Source: Halalkalibacillus sediminis
GTDB taxonomy: Bacteria > Bacillota > Bacilli > Bacillales > Alkalibacillaceae
Assembly (NCBI RefSeq): GCF_002844535.1
Contig: NZ_PJNH01000003.1
Coordinates: forward strand, 62,001-126,000
Length of the DNA: 64,000 nucleotides
Direction of reading: 5' to 3'
Positions 34,154 to 41,576 of this stretch are shown piece after piece. Made by a program: the position numbers and the translations under genes. The notes beneath the pieces were generated by a model. It was not told the DNA's origin. It was given only the letters and a program-made list of their open reading frames with translations, and did not search any database. The first letter of the stretch is position 1, and every line of letters begins with the position of its first letter.

Positions 34154-34510
34154 CTATTCAACGTGAATGGTCGCAACCATTTCTGAGTGGCCAGCTCCAC
34201 AAGGAACGCTACAACGAACAGTATATTCACCAGGAGTTAATTTAACTACTTGAGATCCTTCATTTTCGATTTCAAAACCATCGACTCCATCTATTGTGAT
34301 GCCGTGCATACCTTCTTCATTCACTAATTCGATTTCAACGTTTCCTGCATTTACGTGGTACTCTTCCTGATCGAAGTCGAAGTTGGTAGCTGTCAGTGTT
34401 ACCGATTCATCCGCTTCAGCTGCCTCACTACTTGAAGCGTCGTCTCCTCCGCATGCTGCCAAAACTAAACCCATCATCAAAACAACCGCTAATAATACTA
34501 ATTTTTTCAT
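34154..34510 (-). CDS. Lipoprotein cupredoxin with a CuA-type copper site
   Basis: 118 aa from the ATG at 34510 (GGAGGG 7 nt upstream). Lipobox LAAC (Cys20). The mature domain has GMHGITIDG and CSVPCGAGHSEM near its end: His, Cys-x3-Cys, His and Met in the order of the binuclear CuA centre of oxidase subunit II, with Val where subunit II has the backbone-ligand Glu. Subunit II of this operon has its own CuA motif, so this is a second one. It may feed electrons to the oxidase, or handle copper for it. Confidence 0.82.
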   Translation of the reverse strand: MKKLVLLAVVLMMGLVLAACGGDDASSSEAAEADESVTLTATNFDFDQEEYHVNAGNVEIELVNEEGMHGITIDGVDGFEIENEGSQVVKLTPGEYTVRCSVPCGAGHSEMVATIHVE

Positions 34511-34539
34511 TATAAATCCCTCCAATTTTTTATTAAAAC

Positions 34540-36171
34540 CTACCAGAACTTGAATCCTTTAGACCCAGGTGGTGAATGTTGAATCATATCCATGATCGGA
34601 ATGGTGTAAGCGAATAAGATCAGCGCAAATGCGATTCCAATCCAGACTTTCCAGTTTTCTAAAATTTTTGGTGTTTCTTGTGCGTTCTCACTTGCCTCAG
34701 CAATCGGAAATTCTTCGTTACCTTTTGGAGCGAAGAAAGATAGATTGATCATCAAGATGATATATAGAATCAGGGAGATGAATAAGAATGAACCTCCTAC
34801 AGCCATCCCAACTTCATAAGCCCCCCATTGAGAAGCAACTTCGTGACCGTTGTAAGACGTCACTTGAGTACGCCTTGGGTTACCTAACAGACCTGAGAAG
34901 TGCATAGCGCCAGACATGATCAACATACCAAAGACCCAGATGACTGTTTGATAGATTCCTAAGTCATTGACTCTCTCAGTCATGACCCGACCTTTCAAGT
35001 GAGGAATCAACCAATAGCTAATTCCGAAAAATGTGATTGCAACCGTTGCCCCTACGGTCAGGTGAAAGTGTCCAGTCACCCAGATCGTATTATGGATTAC
35101 CTGGTTCATTTGGTTACTTGCATTGATGATTCCGCCTGCCCCAGCTGGAATGAAGATGACCATACCAGCAAATGGTGCGAAGAATCTAACGTCTCTCCAT
35201 GGAAGTTTCTTGAACCATCCAAAAAGTCCTCTTCCTCCTCTTGCTCTACCACTGATTTCAAATGTTGCGAATAAAGCGAAGGCAGTCATTAAAGATGGGA
35301 CGATTACTGCGAAAGTCAGTACAACCTGTAAGAACTTCCATCCGTGGCTAATTCCTGATTCCAACAACTGATGGTGGAAACCGACTGGAATGGAGAATAA
35401 GATGAATAAAAGAAAGGCTAATCTTGCGAGTGAATCACTGAAAATTTTTCCTTTGATTACTTTCGGTACGATTACATACCATGCCATGTACGCTGGCAAT
35501 AACCAGAAGTAAACGAGTGGATGGCCGAAGTACCAGAAAAGGGTTCGACTCAGAACCACATTAATCTCATCAACCCATCCAAGTGACCAAGGGATGAACT
35601 GGAAGACTACTGCGATAACTACGCCGATGGTTGCGATCAACCACAGTACAAGTGTCGCTACAGCCATGAAAGCGATGAGTGGGCTACGCTGTCCTGGGTT
35701 GGCTTTACGCCAATCCGCATACTGTTTGATGATTGCGAAAGAAGCAAAATAAGTTCCGATGATAATTAGAGCTAAAGCTATATAAAATAGTGGATTCGCT
35801 TGCAAAGGAGCATAGAAAGTATATAAAACTGTAGCTTCATTCGCTAAAATCATTACGACAGTCAAGATAACTCCAACAGTCATTATGATAAAACCGATCC
35901 AACCTGATTTTCTCGCCATATTAGAAAGCGACCCAGTCGTTCTTGCTACACTCGCGTACATGAATCCGAAAATGAAAAATGTTGTAAAGACAATTGCCAT
36001 CAAAATCCCGTGTGCAGTTAAAATTTGATAATAGTTCATGCTTGGCGGTAAAGTAATCATTTCACTGCGAACAAGCGCTTGTAGAAGTCCGAATAAACCA
36101 CCTACAAAAATTGCTGCGAATGCTACATAAAAGTGAGCCATACTCAATCTTGAATCTAGCTGGTGTACCAT
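34540..36171 (-). CDS. ba3-type (B-family) cytochrome c oxidase subunit I
   Basis: 543 aa, about 13 membrane helices. ILTAHGILMAIVFTTFFIFG near residue 50 carries a low-spin heme His; FGHPLVYFWLLPAYMAWY near 213 has the CuB His; HHQLLESGI near 263 has two more His, and HFHLTVGATVAITFF near 365 has heme ligands. The short length and sequence are of the heme-copper oxidases related to Thermus ba3. It reduces O2 to water at high affinity and pumps protons. It lies 1 nt after subunit II. Confidence 0.93.
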   Translation of the reverse strand: MVHQLDSRLSMAHFYVAFAAIFVGGLFGLLQALVRSEMITLPPSMNYYQILTAHGILMAIVFTTFFIFGFMYASVARTTGSLSNMARKSGWIGFIIMTVGVILTVVMILANEATVLYTFYAPLQANPLFYIALALIIIGTYFASFAIIKQYADWRKANPGQRSPLIAFMAVATLVLWLIATIGVVIAVVFQFIPWSLGWVDEINVVLSRTLFWYFGHPLVYFWLLPAYMAWYVIVPKVIKGKIFSDSLARLAFLLFILFSIPVGFHHQLLESGISHGWKFLQVVLTFAVIVPSLMTAFALFATFEISGRARGGRGLFGWFKKLPWRDVRFFAPFAGMVIFIPAGAGGIINASNQMNQVIHNTIWVTGHFHLTVGATVAITFFGISYWLIPHLKGRVMTERVNDLGIYQTVIWVFGMLIMSGAMHFSGLLGNPRRTQVTSYNGHEVASQWGAYEVGMAVGGSFLFISLILYIILMINLSFFAPKGNEEFPIAEASENAQETPKILENWKVWIGIAFALILFAYTIPIMDMIQHSPPGSKGFKFW

Positions 36172-36172
36172 T

Positions 36173-36643
36173 TTACTTCACCTCCAATTCAGCGCTCATA
36201 TAATGATGACCGATGCCGCAATACTCGTTACACAAAATCAAGAAACTGCCTTTTTCATCAAAAGTGTAAGTCATGGAGTTGATGTGTCCTGGTGTAACCA
36301 TCATATTGATGTTCGTTCCGGCAACTTCAAAACCATGAACGACATCTATTGAAGTAACAATGAATTTCACTTTTGCGCCTTGAGGAATTTCCACCTCACC
36401 CGGAGTGAAACCGAAAGACTGTAAGATCATCACAAGTTCGTATTCATTTTCTCCAACCTTTTTCAATCCTGGTTCATCGAAAGGTGCTGTAGTTTCCACC
36501 TCTTCAGGTTCGATGGTCGTCAAGTCACTCGGTGGAGCATGATCGGGCGATGTAAATGCCTGAATTCCTATTGTCGAGAGGAATGCAACTAATGTAACTG
36601 TTCCTAAAATCAACCATATCTTTTCAAATTTGTGTATGTGCAT
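36173..36643 (-). CDS. ba3-type cytochrome c oxidase subunit II
   Basis: 156 aa, one N-terminal membrane helix (IWLILGTVTLVAFLSTIGIQAF), then a cupredoxin domain. VVHGFEVAG and CNEYCGIGHHYM give the full CuA ligand set. It receives electrons from cytochrome c. The single helix is typical of ba3 oxidases, unlike caa3-type subunit II. Tightly linked to the subunit I gene. Confidence 0.93.
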   Translation of the reverse strand: MHIHKFEKIWLILGTVTLVAFLSTIGIQAFTSPDHAPPSDLTTIEPEEVETTAPFDEPGLKKVGENEYELVMILQSFGFTPGEVEIPQGAKVKFIVTSIDVVHGFEVAGTNINMMVTPGHINSMTYTFDEKGSFLILCNEYCGIGHHYMSAELEVK

Positions 36644-36655
36644 GAGAAACCCTCC

Positions 36656-36826
36656 TTAACGTGATAAAAATAAGAAATAAATAGCAAGCCAAGAACCTAC
36701 AATAAATAATCCAACAATTAAAACTGATATGAATGCACCTGATAACTTCGGTTCTTGTTCTTGCTTGGATTCATTCACCAAGCTCGGTTGTTCGTTCTTT
36801 TTCTTCTCTTCAACTTGAAGGCTCAT
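36656..36826 (-). CDS. Oxidase subunit IIa-like single-helix protein
   Basis: 56 aa from the ATG at 36826, set by GGAGGGG 5 nt upstream. A hydrophilic Lys/Glu-rich head of about 30 residues is followed by one helix (FISVLIVGLFIVGSWLAIYF). Size, topology and position directly before subunit II match CoxIIa, which replaces the missing second helix of ba3 subunit II. Confidence 0.8.
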   Translation of the reverse strand: MSLQVEEKKKNEQPSLVNESKQEQEPKLSGAFISVLIVGLFIVGSWLAIYFLFLSR

Positions 36827-36865
36827 GTTAACCCCTCCCAACCATTTGATGTTTGATTCAAACTA

Positions 36866-36871
36866 AGCATA
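36866..36871 (-). promoter_or_regulatory. -10 box of the ba3 oxidase operon
   Basis: TATGCT on the minus strand, predicting a transcription start near 36859. The centre of the proximal Crp/Fnr box is then at about -41.5; no -35 hexamer is seen, as expected for a class II activated promoter. Confidence 0.5.
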
Positions 36872-36890
36872 ACTTGATTCCAAAACAGAC

Positions 36891-36910
36891 TTTGTGATTT
36901 AAATCACAAA
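36891..36910. promoter_or_regulatory. Crp/Fnr box, proximal to the oxidase operon
   Basis: TTTGTGATTTAAATCACAAA is a perfect 20-bp palindrome with the TGTGA-N6-TCACA core of Crp/Fnr regulators. Confidence 0.8.
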
Positions 36911-36934
36911 ATGCCATATATTTCATGACGGAAT

Positions 36935-36950
36935 TGTGAATTATTTCACA
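36935..36950. promoter_or_regulatory. Crp/Fnr box, distal
   Basis: TGTGAATTATTTCACA; core TGTGA-N6-TCACA, with its centre 42 bp (four helical turns) from the proximal box. Confidence 0.75.
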
Positions 36951-36961
36951 TAGTATAAAAA

Positions 36962-36996
36962 TAAAAATCCACCCGTGTATAGTCACTAAGTGGATT
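36962..36996 (-). terminator. Terminator of the Crp/Fnr regulator gene
   Basis: AATCCAC / GTGGATT with a 17-nt loop and TTTTTATTTT after it on the minus strand. Confidence 0.65.
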
Positions 36997-37007
36997 CGCA
37001 CCAAAAT

Positions 37008-37691
37008 CTATATTCGATTCAATTCTGCAAAGTTATGTATCACAATTTCTTGTCGGTTGTAAGACAGAATTCCTTCCTTTTTCAACTTACTGAAAGTACG
37101 ATTCACCGTTTCACGTCGAACACCGACCAAATTAGCGAACTCAGAGTTGGTGATCGGCACTCTTACATGAATACTCCCATCTGATCTATCCTCTTCACCT
37201 AATTCATGGATGAAACTACAGAGAGTTCCTACAACTCTTTTCATGACATCCGGGGTAGTCATCGTTTGGACCCTTTCTTGCAATTGAAGAAGTTTCTCGC
37301 CAATCACTTTCATGACTTTTATCGTCACTTTTGGATTTCGGATCAACCATTCTTCAAATGCTTCAATCGGAATAGACAACAACTCAGTATCTGTCAATGT
37401 GAAAGCTGTTGCTGGATATGGACTATCGTCAAAGAATCCGACATGGGGGAACATTTCATTGGAATGCAATATAGAGATAATCTGCTCCTCACCTTCCTCA
37501 CTCAATTTATAGATTTTAACCAACCCACTTTGAATGAAAAATACTTCTTCTCTTCTGTCCCCCTCTAAAAAAATATTTTCATGTTTTTTAATGGATTTCT
37601 GATGTGAGATATCAGAGATCTCGACCAATTCTTCATCAGTCAAGTCGCGAAAAATAGTAAATTGCCTAAAAAATTCAATTGGGCAACTCAT
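37008..37691 (-). CDS. Crp/Fnr-family transcriptional regulator
   Basis: 227 aa. A cyclic-nucleotide-type beta roll (KKHENIFLEGDRREEVFFIQSGLVKIYK, residues 36-63) is followed by a dimer helix and a winged helix: TNSEFANLVGVRRETVNRTFSKLKKEG (about 182-208). E-x-x-R in VRRETVNR matches the TGTGA-reading helix. There is no Fe-S cysteine cluster (only Cys3 and Cys156), so it is not an Fnr oxygen sensor of the usual type. Two TGTGA-N6-TCACA boxes lie between it and the oxidase operon, its probable target. Confidence 0.88.
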   Translation of the reverse strand: MSCPIEFFRQFTIFRDLTDEELVEISDISHQKSIKKHENIFLEGDRREEVFFIQSGLVKIYKLSEEGEEQIISILHSNEMFPHVGFFDDSPYPATAFTLTDTELLSIPIEAFEEWLIRNPKVTIKVMKVIGEKLLQLQERVQTMTTPDVMKRVVGTLCSFIHELGEEDRSDGSIHVRVPITNSEFANLVGVRRETVNRTFSKLKKEGILSYNRQEIVIHNFAELNRI

Positions 37692-37831
37692 AAAACATTC
37701 CCCTTCAATAATATATTTCTTACTTTTATTATATAGCTCTCACCCCAAATTAAAATACTAAATATCAGAGCAACCTAAAAATTTCATGCCATCCACGTGA
37801 GAATCACAAGCTATTTTTTCTCAGAGAAAAT

Positions 37832-37862
37832 AAAAAACAACCATCCTAAGATGATTGTTTTT
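37832..37862 (-). terminator. Terminator of the CorC/HlyC gene
   Basis: AAAACAACCATC / GATGATTGTTTT (one mismatch), loop CTAA, overlapping the stop codon; T run on the minus strand. Confidence 0.7.
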
Positions 37863-39153
37863 CAACTTCTACTCTCCGTACGGTATAGTCTCCTACTTCC
37901 AGCACTTTAAAATAGACTCCATTATATTCTTTTTGATCTCCAACATCCAGCTCTGGGTTCAAGGTCATAAGCCATCCACCAAGTGTATCAACACCATCCA
38001 TGTTGATATCAAGATCCATTATTTCATTTACATCATGGATTAAAACTCGCCCGTCCATCCGGTACGAGCTCTCATTCAATTTCTCAATCATTTGTTCCTC
38101 TTCTTCATCGAACTCATCTTGGATTTCCCCAACGATTTCTTCGAGTATATCCTCTACAGTTACTATCCCAGAAGTACCTCCATATTCATCTACTAACACG
38201 GCCATATGGATTTGGTCTTTTTGCATCTTTTTCAATAAACTTTTAATAGGCATCGTTTCGATCACCCGAATAATTGGACGCACATAACTTTGGATGAATT
38301 CCTTCTCATAGTCATCGATTGATAGTAAAGAATTAGCCACTTGTTTGACATTGATCAGACCGATCACGTGATCATTATCTCCGTCAACTACAGGGTAACG
38401 AGTGAACTTCGACTCACTAATTTTCCCCAAAAATTGTTTCACTGTTTCATGTTGCTCAAACGTTTCCATTTCAGTCCGAGGTACCATGATTTCTTTAGCA
38501 ACCCTATTGTCAAATTCGAATATCCGGTTGACGTAGCGATATTCAGACTGATTGATTTCTCCCTTCTGATAACTTTCAGATAGAATGATTCGTAGCTCTT
38601 CTTCTGAGTGAGCTACTTCATGTTCAGAAGCTGCATGCAATCCAAATAATTTTGTCAGCTGACGGGCAGAACCGTTTAACAACCAAATTAACGGAAACAT
38701 AATGCGATAGAACCATATCAAAGGCTTGGCAACTAGCATCGTTATCTTCTCAGCTTTTTGGATCGCTAATGTTTTAGGAGCAAGCTCCCCCACCACTACA
38801 TGCAAAAATGTAATGATGAAGAAAGCAATTCCGAAAGATAAAACTGATGTTACTGATGAAGGCAAAGAAAAGTAACCGAAAACAGGATGGAGGATCCGTT
38901 CGACTGTAGGTTCACCGATCCACCCTAACCCTAATGCAGTAATTGTTATTCCTAATTGACAAGCTGATAAATACTCGTCTAATTGATTGACTACTTTTTG
39001 AGCAGCCAAAGCCCGTTTGTCCCCACTTTCAATAAGGTGGTCAATCTTACTACCTCTAATTTTAACGATCGCAAACTCTGAAGCGACGAAGAAAGCAGTC
39101 AGTGCGATTAGAATGACAATTAATATCAAATATAATACAGTTGTAAATTCCAT
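37846..39153 (-). CDS. CorC/HlyC (CNNM-type) membrane protein with CBS domains
   Basis: 435 aa from the ATG at 39153 (GGAGG upstream; the longer frame to 39192 lacks a ribosome site). An N-terminal DUF21 domain of four helices (LYLILIVILIALTAFFVASEFA...) is followed by a CBS pair: VPRTEMETF near 205 to GLINVKQVANSLL near 255, and MAVLVDEYGGTSGIVTVEDILEEIVG near 315. The C-terminal domain ends VRRVEVEKQ. Bacillus relatives (YhdP/MpfA) act in Mg2+ efflux. Single gene. Confidence 0.9.
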   Translation of the reverse strand: MEFTTVLYLILIVILIALTAFFVASEFAIVKIRGSKIDHLIESGDKRALAAQKVVNQLDEYLSACQLGITITALGLGWIGEPTVERILHPVFGYFSLPSSVTSVLSFGIAFFIITFLHVVVGELAPKTLAIQKAEKITMLVAKPLIWFYRIMFPLIWLLNGSARQLTKLFGLHAASEHEVAHSEEELRIILSESYQKGEINQSEYRYVNRIFEFDNRVAKEIMVPRTEMETFEQHETVKQFLGKISESKFTRYPVVDGDNDHVIGLINVKQVANSLLSIDDYEKEFIQSYVRPIIRVIETMPIKSLLKKMQKDQIHMAVLVDEYGGTSGIVTVEDILEEIVGEIQDEFDEEEEQMIEKLNESSYRMDGRVLIHDVNEIMDLDINMDGVDTLGGWLMTLNPELDVGDQKEYNGVYFKVLEVGDYTVRRVEVEKQSS

Positions 39154-39285
39154 ATTATTCCTCCAAAAATATAAGTAAATACCCAAAAACACTATATTCT
39201 ATTTAAATAGCATACCCTTTATCATGGCTCGATTATCATATTCCATAACATTCCTCTGATTTATCAAAATTTTCAAGCAAAATTA

Positions 39286-39294
39286 TGGTATAAT
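39286..39294 (+). promoter_or_regulatory. Extended -10 promoter of the DinB gene
   Basis: TGGTATAAT (TGn plus a perfect TATAAT), 32 nt before the start codon. Confidence 0.55.
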
Positions 39295-39325
39295 TTTTTT
39301 GAGAAATAAAGAGAGGATGTTCTTA

Positions 39326-39814
39326 ATGACAGAAGTACAAACCATGCAGCAAGTGCTATTCCACGAGATTGAAGTCGGCGTTCGTTCCACTCAGAACCTT
39401 CTATTGAAAATCAGAGACCAAGATTGGGATTATCGTCCTCATGAGAATATGCGTTCAATCAGAGAACTCGTTGAACATTTGATATCCATCCCAGCGGTTG
39501 ATCTATATATTTTACAGGAAGAACCACATGAGTCCATCAAAGCTCTTGAAGACAAATATTCAAAGTTAAATTCTGTGGATGACATGAATGTTGTATTTGA
39601 AGACGGCTATAACAAGCTGAATAATTATATGACCTCGCTGTCGAATGAAGAATTTTTGAATAAAAAAACTAAAGCCTTCTATATGGAAAATGGTCAAACT
39701 CAAGCAACATGGCTGACTGAGATCTTGACGCACATCTTCCACCACCGTGGTCAATTATTCAACTATTTGAAGCAATTGGATTATGAAGTAAGTATGTTTG
39801 ATTTGTATGTATAA
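39326..39814 (+). CDS. DinB-family protein
   Basis: 162 aa from the ATG at 39326; AGAGAGGA lies 8 nt upstream, and earlier in-frame starts overlap it. Four-helix DinB fold: VRSTQNLLLKIRDQDWDYRP, SIRELVEHLISIPAVD and TEILTHIFHHRGQLFNYL carry the three His of the metal triad (ELVEH, THIFHHRGQ). DinB/YfiT proteins are metal-binding, thiol-transferase-like; the reaction is unknown. Confidence 0.85.
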   Translation: MTEVQTMQQVLFHEIEVGVRSTQNLLLKIRDQDWDYRPHENMRSIRELVEHLISIPAVDLYILQEEPHESIKALEDKYSKLNSVDDMNVVFEDGYNKLNNYMTSLSNEEFLNKKTKAFYMENGQTQATWLTEILTHIFHHRGQLFNYLKQLDYEVSMFDLYV

Positions 39815-39968
39815 GAAAAGCGCAAGCGTCCTCTTATTAACGTATAAATTGGAGAGGAGAAACTAGATATAAAAAACACGGTGAGTTTACTATCCGAGGT
39901 TGACTTATCGATAGCTTCTTCTCGAAATTTACTAGTTGATGGGAACTTGGGCTAGACAATTAAGCGCC
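39815..39968. repeat. Degenerate Bacillaceae intergenic repeat
   Basis: Begins AAGAAAAGCGCAAGCGTCC and ends GGGCTAGACAATTAAGCGCC, the ends I know from a common Bacillaceae intergenic element (GCGCAAGCGCC ... GAGCTAGACAATTAAGCGCC). The middle is strongly diverged. No gene is seen in this gap. Confidence 0.55.
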
Positions 39969-39992
39969 AAACTTTTATCCTTTTTAACTAAA

Positions 39993-40030
39993 AAAACGCC
40001 TGGCCTCTCCATACAAGAGGTCAGGCATTC
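39993..40030. terminator. Bidirectional terminator between the DinB and TRIC genes
   Basis: GCCTGGCCTCT / AGAGGTCAGGC (one mismatch) with a 7-nt loop; A run before and T run after. Confidence 0.85.
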
Positions 40031-40033
40031 TTT

Positions 40034-40660
40034 TTAATTCTTAACTTTCCTTAGCAGTATGAACCAATCGACTCTTCCTGGCAGTTTCCAATGCCTCGTA
40101 ACTGAAAGCATTCTCAACAATACAATGACCACAACTAGAAGTAAGTGTTGCCACGTTTCTCCCGCAATACCAATCCCTATTGTAAGGGCACCTAACACAG
40201 CCCACACTGCATAAATCTCTTGGTGTAGGACAAGTGGTTTGCGTCCAGCTAAAATATCTCGGATAATCCCGCCACCTGTTCCTGTCAACACACCCGCTAT
40301 AATGATTGCACTTAACGGATAGCCAGCAGCAGCCGCAAAAAGCGCCCCTTGAATAGCGAAAGAAGCCAAACCTATTGCATCAAAAAAGACTCCCCATCTT
40401 TTCCAGCTTAATACCCAATGGAATGGAATGAAGAACATTAATGTCATCGTCAAGAAAGCTACTGTAAATAGCATATTTTGATTCCATACGTCTGAGACAG
40501 GTAAACCAAGTAATACGTTCCGTATGATTCCCCCACCAAAAGCGGTAGTAAAACCTAATAAATAAACCCCGAACAAATCATATTTTTCTTCTAACGCTAC
40601 GATCACTCCACTTATCGCAAAAGCCATCGTACCGATTATATTTAAAATCTCCCAAGTCAT
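40034..40660 (-). CDS. TRIC/UPF0126-type membrane protein (cation channel family)
   Basis: 208 aa, seven membrane helices in two repeats: FAISGVIVALEEKYDLFGVYLLGFTTAFGGGIIRNVLLG and its second-half counterpart AGVLTGTGGGIIRDILAG. These glycine-rich GGG-x-I-R loops are the signature of the UPF0126/TRIC family (YvgT in B. subtilis). The start at 40660 follows GGGGTG; the longer frame lacks a site. The family is proposed to form K+ channels; here this is only by homology. Confidence 0.88.
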   Translation of the reverse strand: MTWEILNIIGTMAFAISGVIVALEEKYDLFGVYLLGFTTAFGGGIIRNVLLGLPVSDVWNQNMLFTVAFLTMTLMFFIPFHWVLSWKRWGVFFDAIGLASFAIQGALFAAAAGYPLSAIIIAGVLTGTGGGIIRDILAGRKPLVLHQEIYAVWAVLGALTIGIGIAGETWQHLLLVVVIVLLRMLSVTRHWKLPGRVDWFILLRKVKN

Positions 40661-40744
40661 ATCGACACCCCGTTTCTTCTTGCACACCAATAATACAATG
40701 TACAGTCGATCGAAGGTATTTGTCAATAATTTACGGTTTTAAGT

Positions 40745-41197
40745 TTAGATTATTTTACGGATTGAGTTCATCGTTCCTAAGTGAAGCGATTCATGCGCAG
40801 TTAAAAACTGACACATCTCACCAAGAGAATTCATTTGAAAAAACGAATGTTTTAAAGGAGCATTTAAATTTCCCTCGATCAATAGGGAGAACTCTTTTGG
40901 CTGATCTTTTAAATGGCTAACTAGTTCTTTATATGAAGGAGGAGTTTCCTTCCAATCAGACGGACTCGATCCATCACCGAACATAAGATGATATTCTTCC
41001 GGGAGCCTACGCTGTTGTTCCAATGTCTTGGTTACAACATCGTCCCATCCCACCAAAAGATGCCCCATGTTCCAACGGATATTATTGTTGAAACCTTCAG
41101 GGATGACGTCAATTTTGTGCTCAGGTACTTCTTCTACTAATTCAATGACATATTCTCTCCAAATGTTCCATTGATTTGTTACAGCTTTCTCGTTCAT
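40745..41197 (-). CDS. DinB-family protein (DinB_2 type)
   Basis: 150 aa. IRWNMGHLLVGWDDVVTKTL near residue 40 and EMCQFLTAHESLHLGTMNSI near 127 give the DinB metal-binding His positions (GHLL; AHESLH). It lies 84 nt upstream of the TRIC gene on the same strand. Second DinB protein in 2 kb, but the two are not close paralogues. Function unknown. Confidence 0.82.
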   Translation of the reverse strand: MNEKAVTNQWNIWREYVIELVEEVPEHKIDVIPEGFNNNIRWNMGHLLVGWDDVVTKTLEQQRRLPEEYHLMFGDGSSPSDWKETPPSYKELVSHLKDQPKEFSLLIEGNLNAPLKHSFFQMNSLGEMCQFLTAHESLHLGTMNSIRKII

Positions 41198-41360
41198 ATC
41201 ACTTGTCCCCCTAAAAAATTAAGCACATTCTCTATACTTCTATTAAATTCAATTAATAACTTCCAAAAGAATCTTCACAGTGTATTTCTACCAAAAATCG
41301 TAAAACTCCTTTATAATCCCCATTTTTTATATGAATTCGGTGGGAGGGTAGAAACAAAAC

Positions 41361-41391
41361 AAAAAAGAACAGGCGATTCGCCTGTTCTTCC
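41361..41391 (-). terminator. Terminator of the aconitase operon
   Basis: AAGAACAGGCG / CGCCTGTTCTT, a perfect 11-bp stem with a 3-nt loop, and a T run on the minus strand. Confidence 0.9.
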
Positions 41392-41395
41392 TAAT

Positions 41396-41572
41396 TTAAT
41401 CCATATAACGTTTGTTTTCATCGACATTCGCTACTTTAGTTTCTTCAGTATTTTCAAACTCTGAGACGTAGCCATCTCCACTACATACCGTACATGTATA
41501 GCGCCATTCCTCATCATCCATTAAGAGGCCGTCGCCATCACATGCTTTACATCTGAACTGCTGTGAGCCCAT
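41396..41572 (-). CDS. Small DnaJ-type zinc-finger protein
   Basis: 58 aa, beginning MGSQQFRCKACDGDGLLMDD. Two CxxCxGDG motifs (CKACDGDG at residue 8 and CTVCSGDG near 27) are of the type found in the DnaJ zinc-binding domain, here with one zinc site's worth of cysteines. The rest is an acidic tail. GAGGT 8 nt upstream, and only 4 nt separate its ATG from the stop codon of the aconitase gene, so it is co-translated with it. Function unknown; an Fe-S or folding helper for the enzyme is a guess. Confidence 0.75.
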   Translation of the reverse strand: MGSQQFRCKACDGDGLLMDDEEWRYTCTVCSGDGYVSEFENTEETKVANVDENKRYMD

Positions 41573-41576
41573 TGAA

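Noticed and set aside
38000-38287. Ser/Ile-rich frames opposite the CorC/HlyC gene
   Set aside because: They are complements of a well-supported coding region.
41171-41464. 97-codon frame upstream of the DinB_2 gene on the plus strand
   Set aside because: It spans a terminator and overlaps two minus-strand genes; no ribosome site or protein signature.
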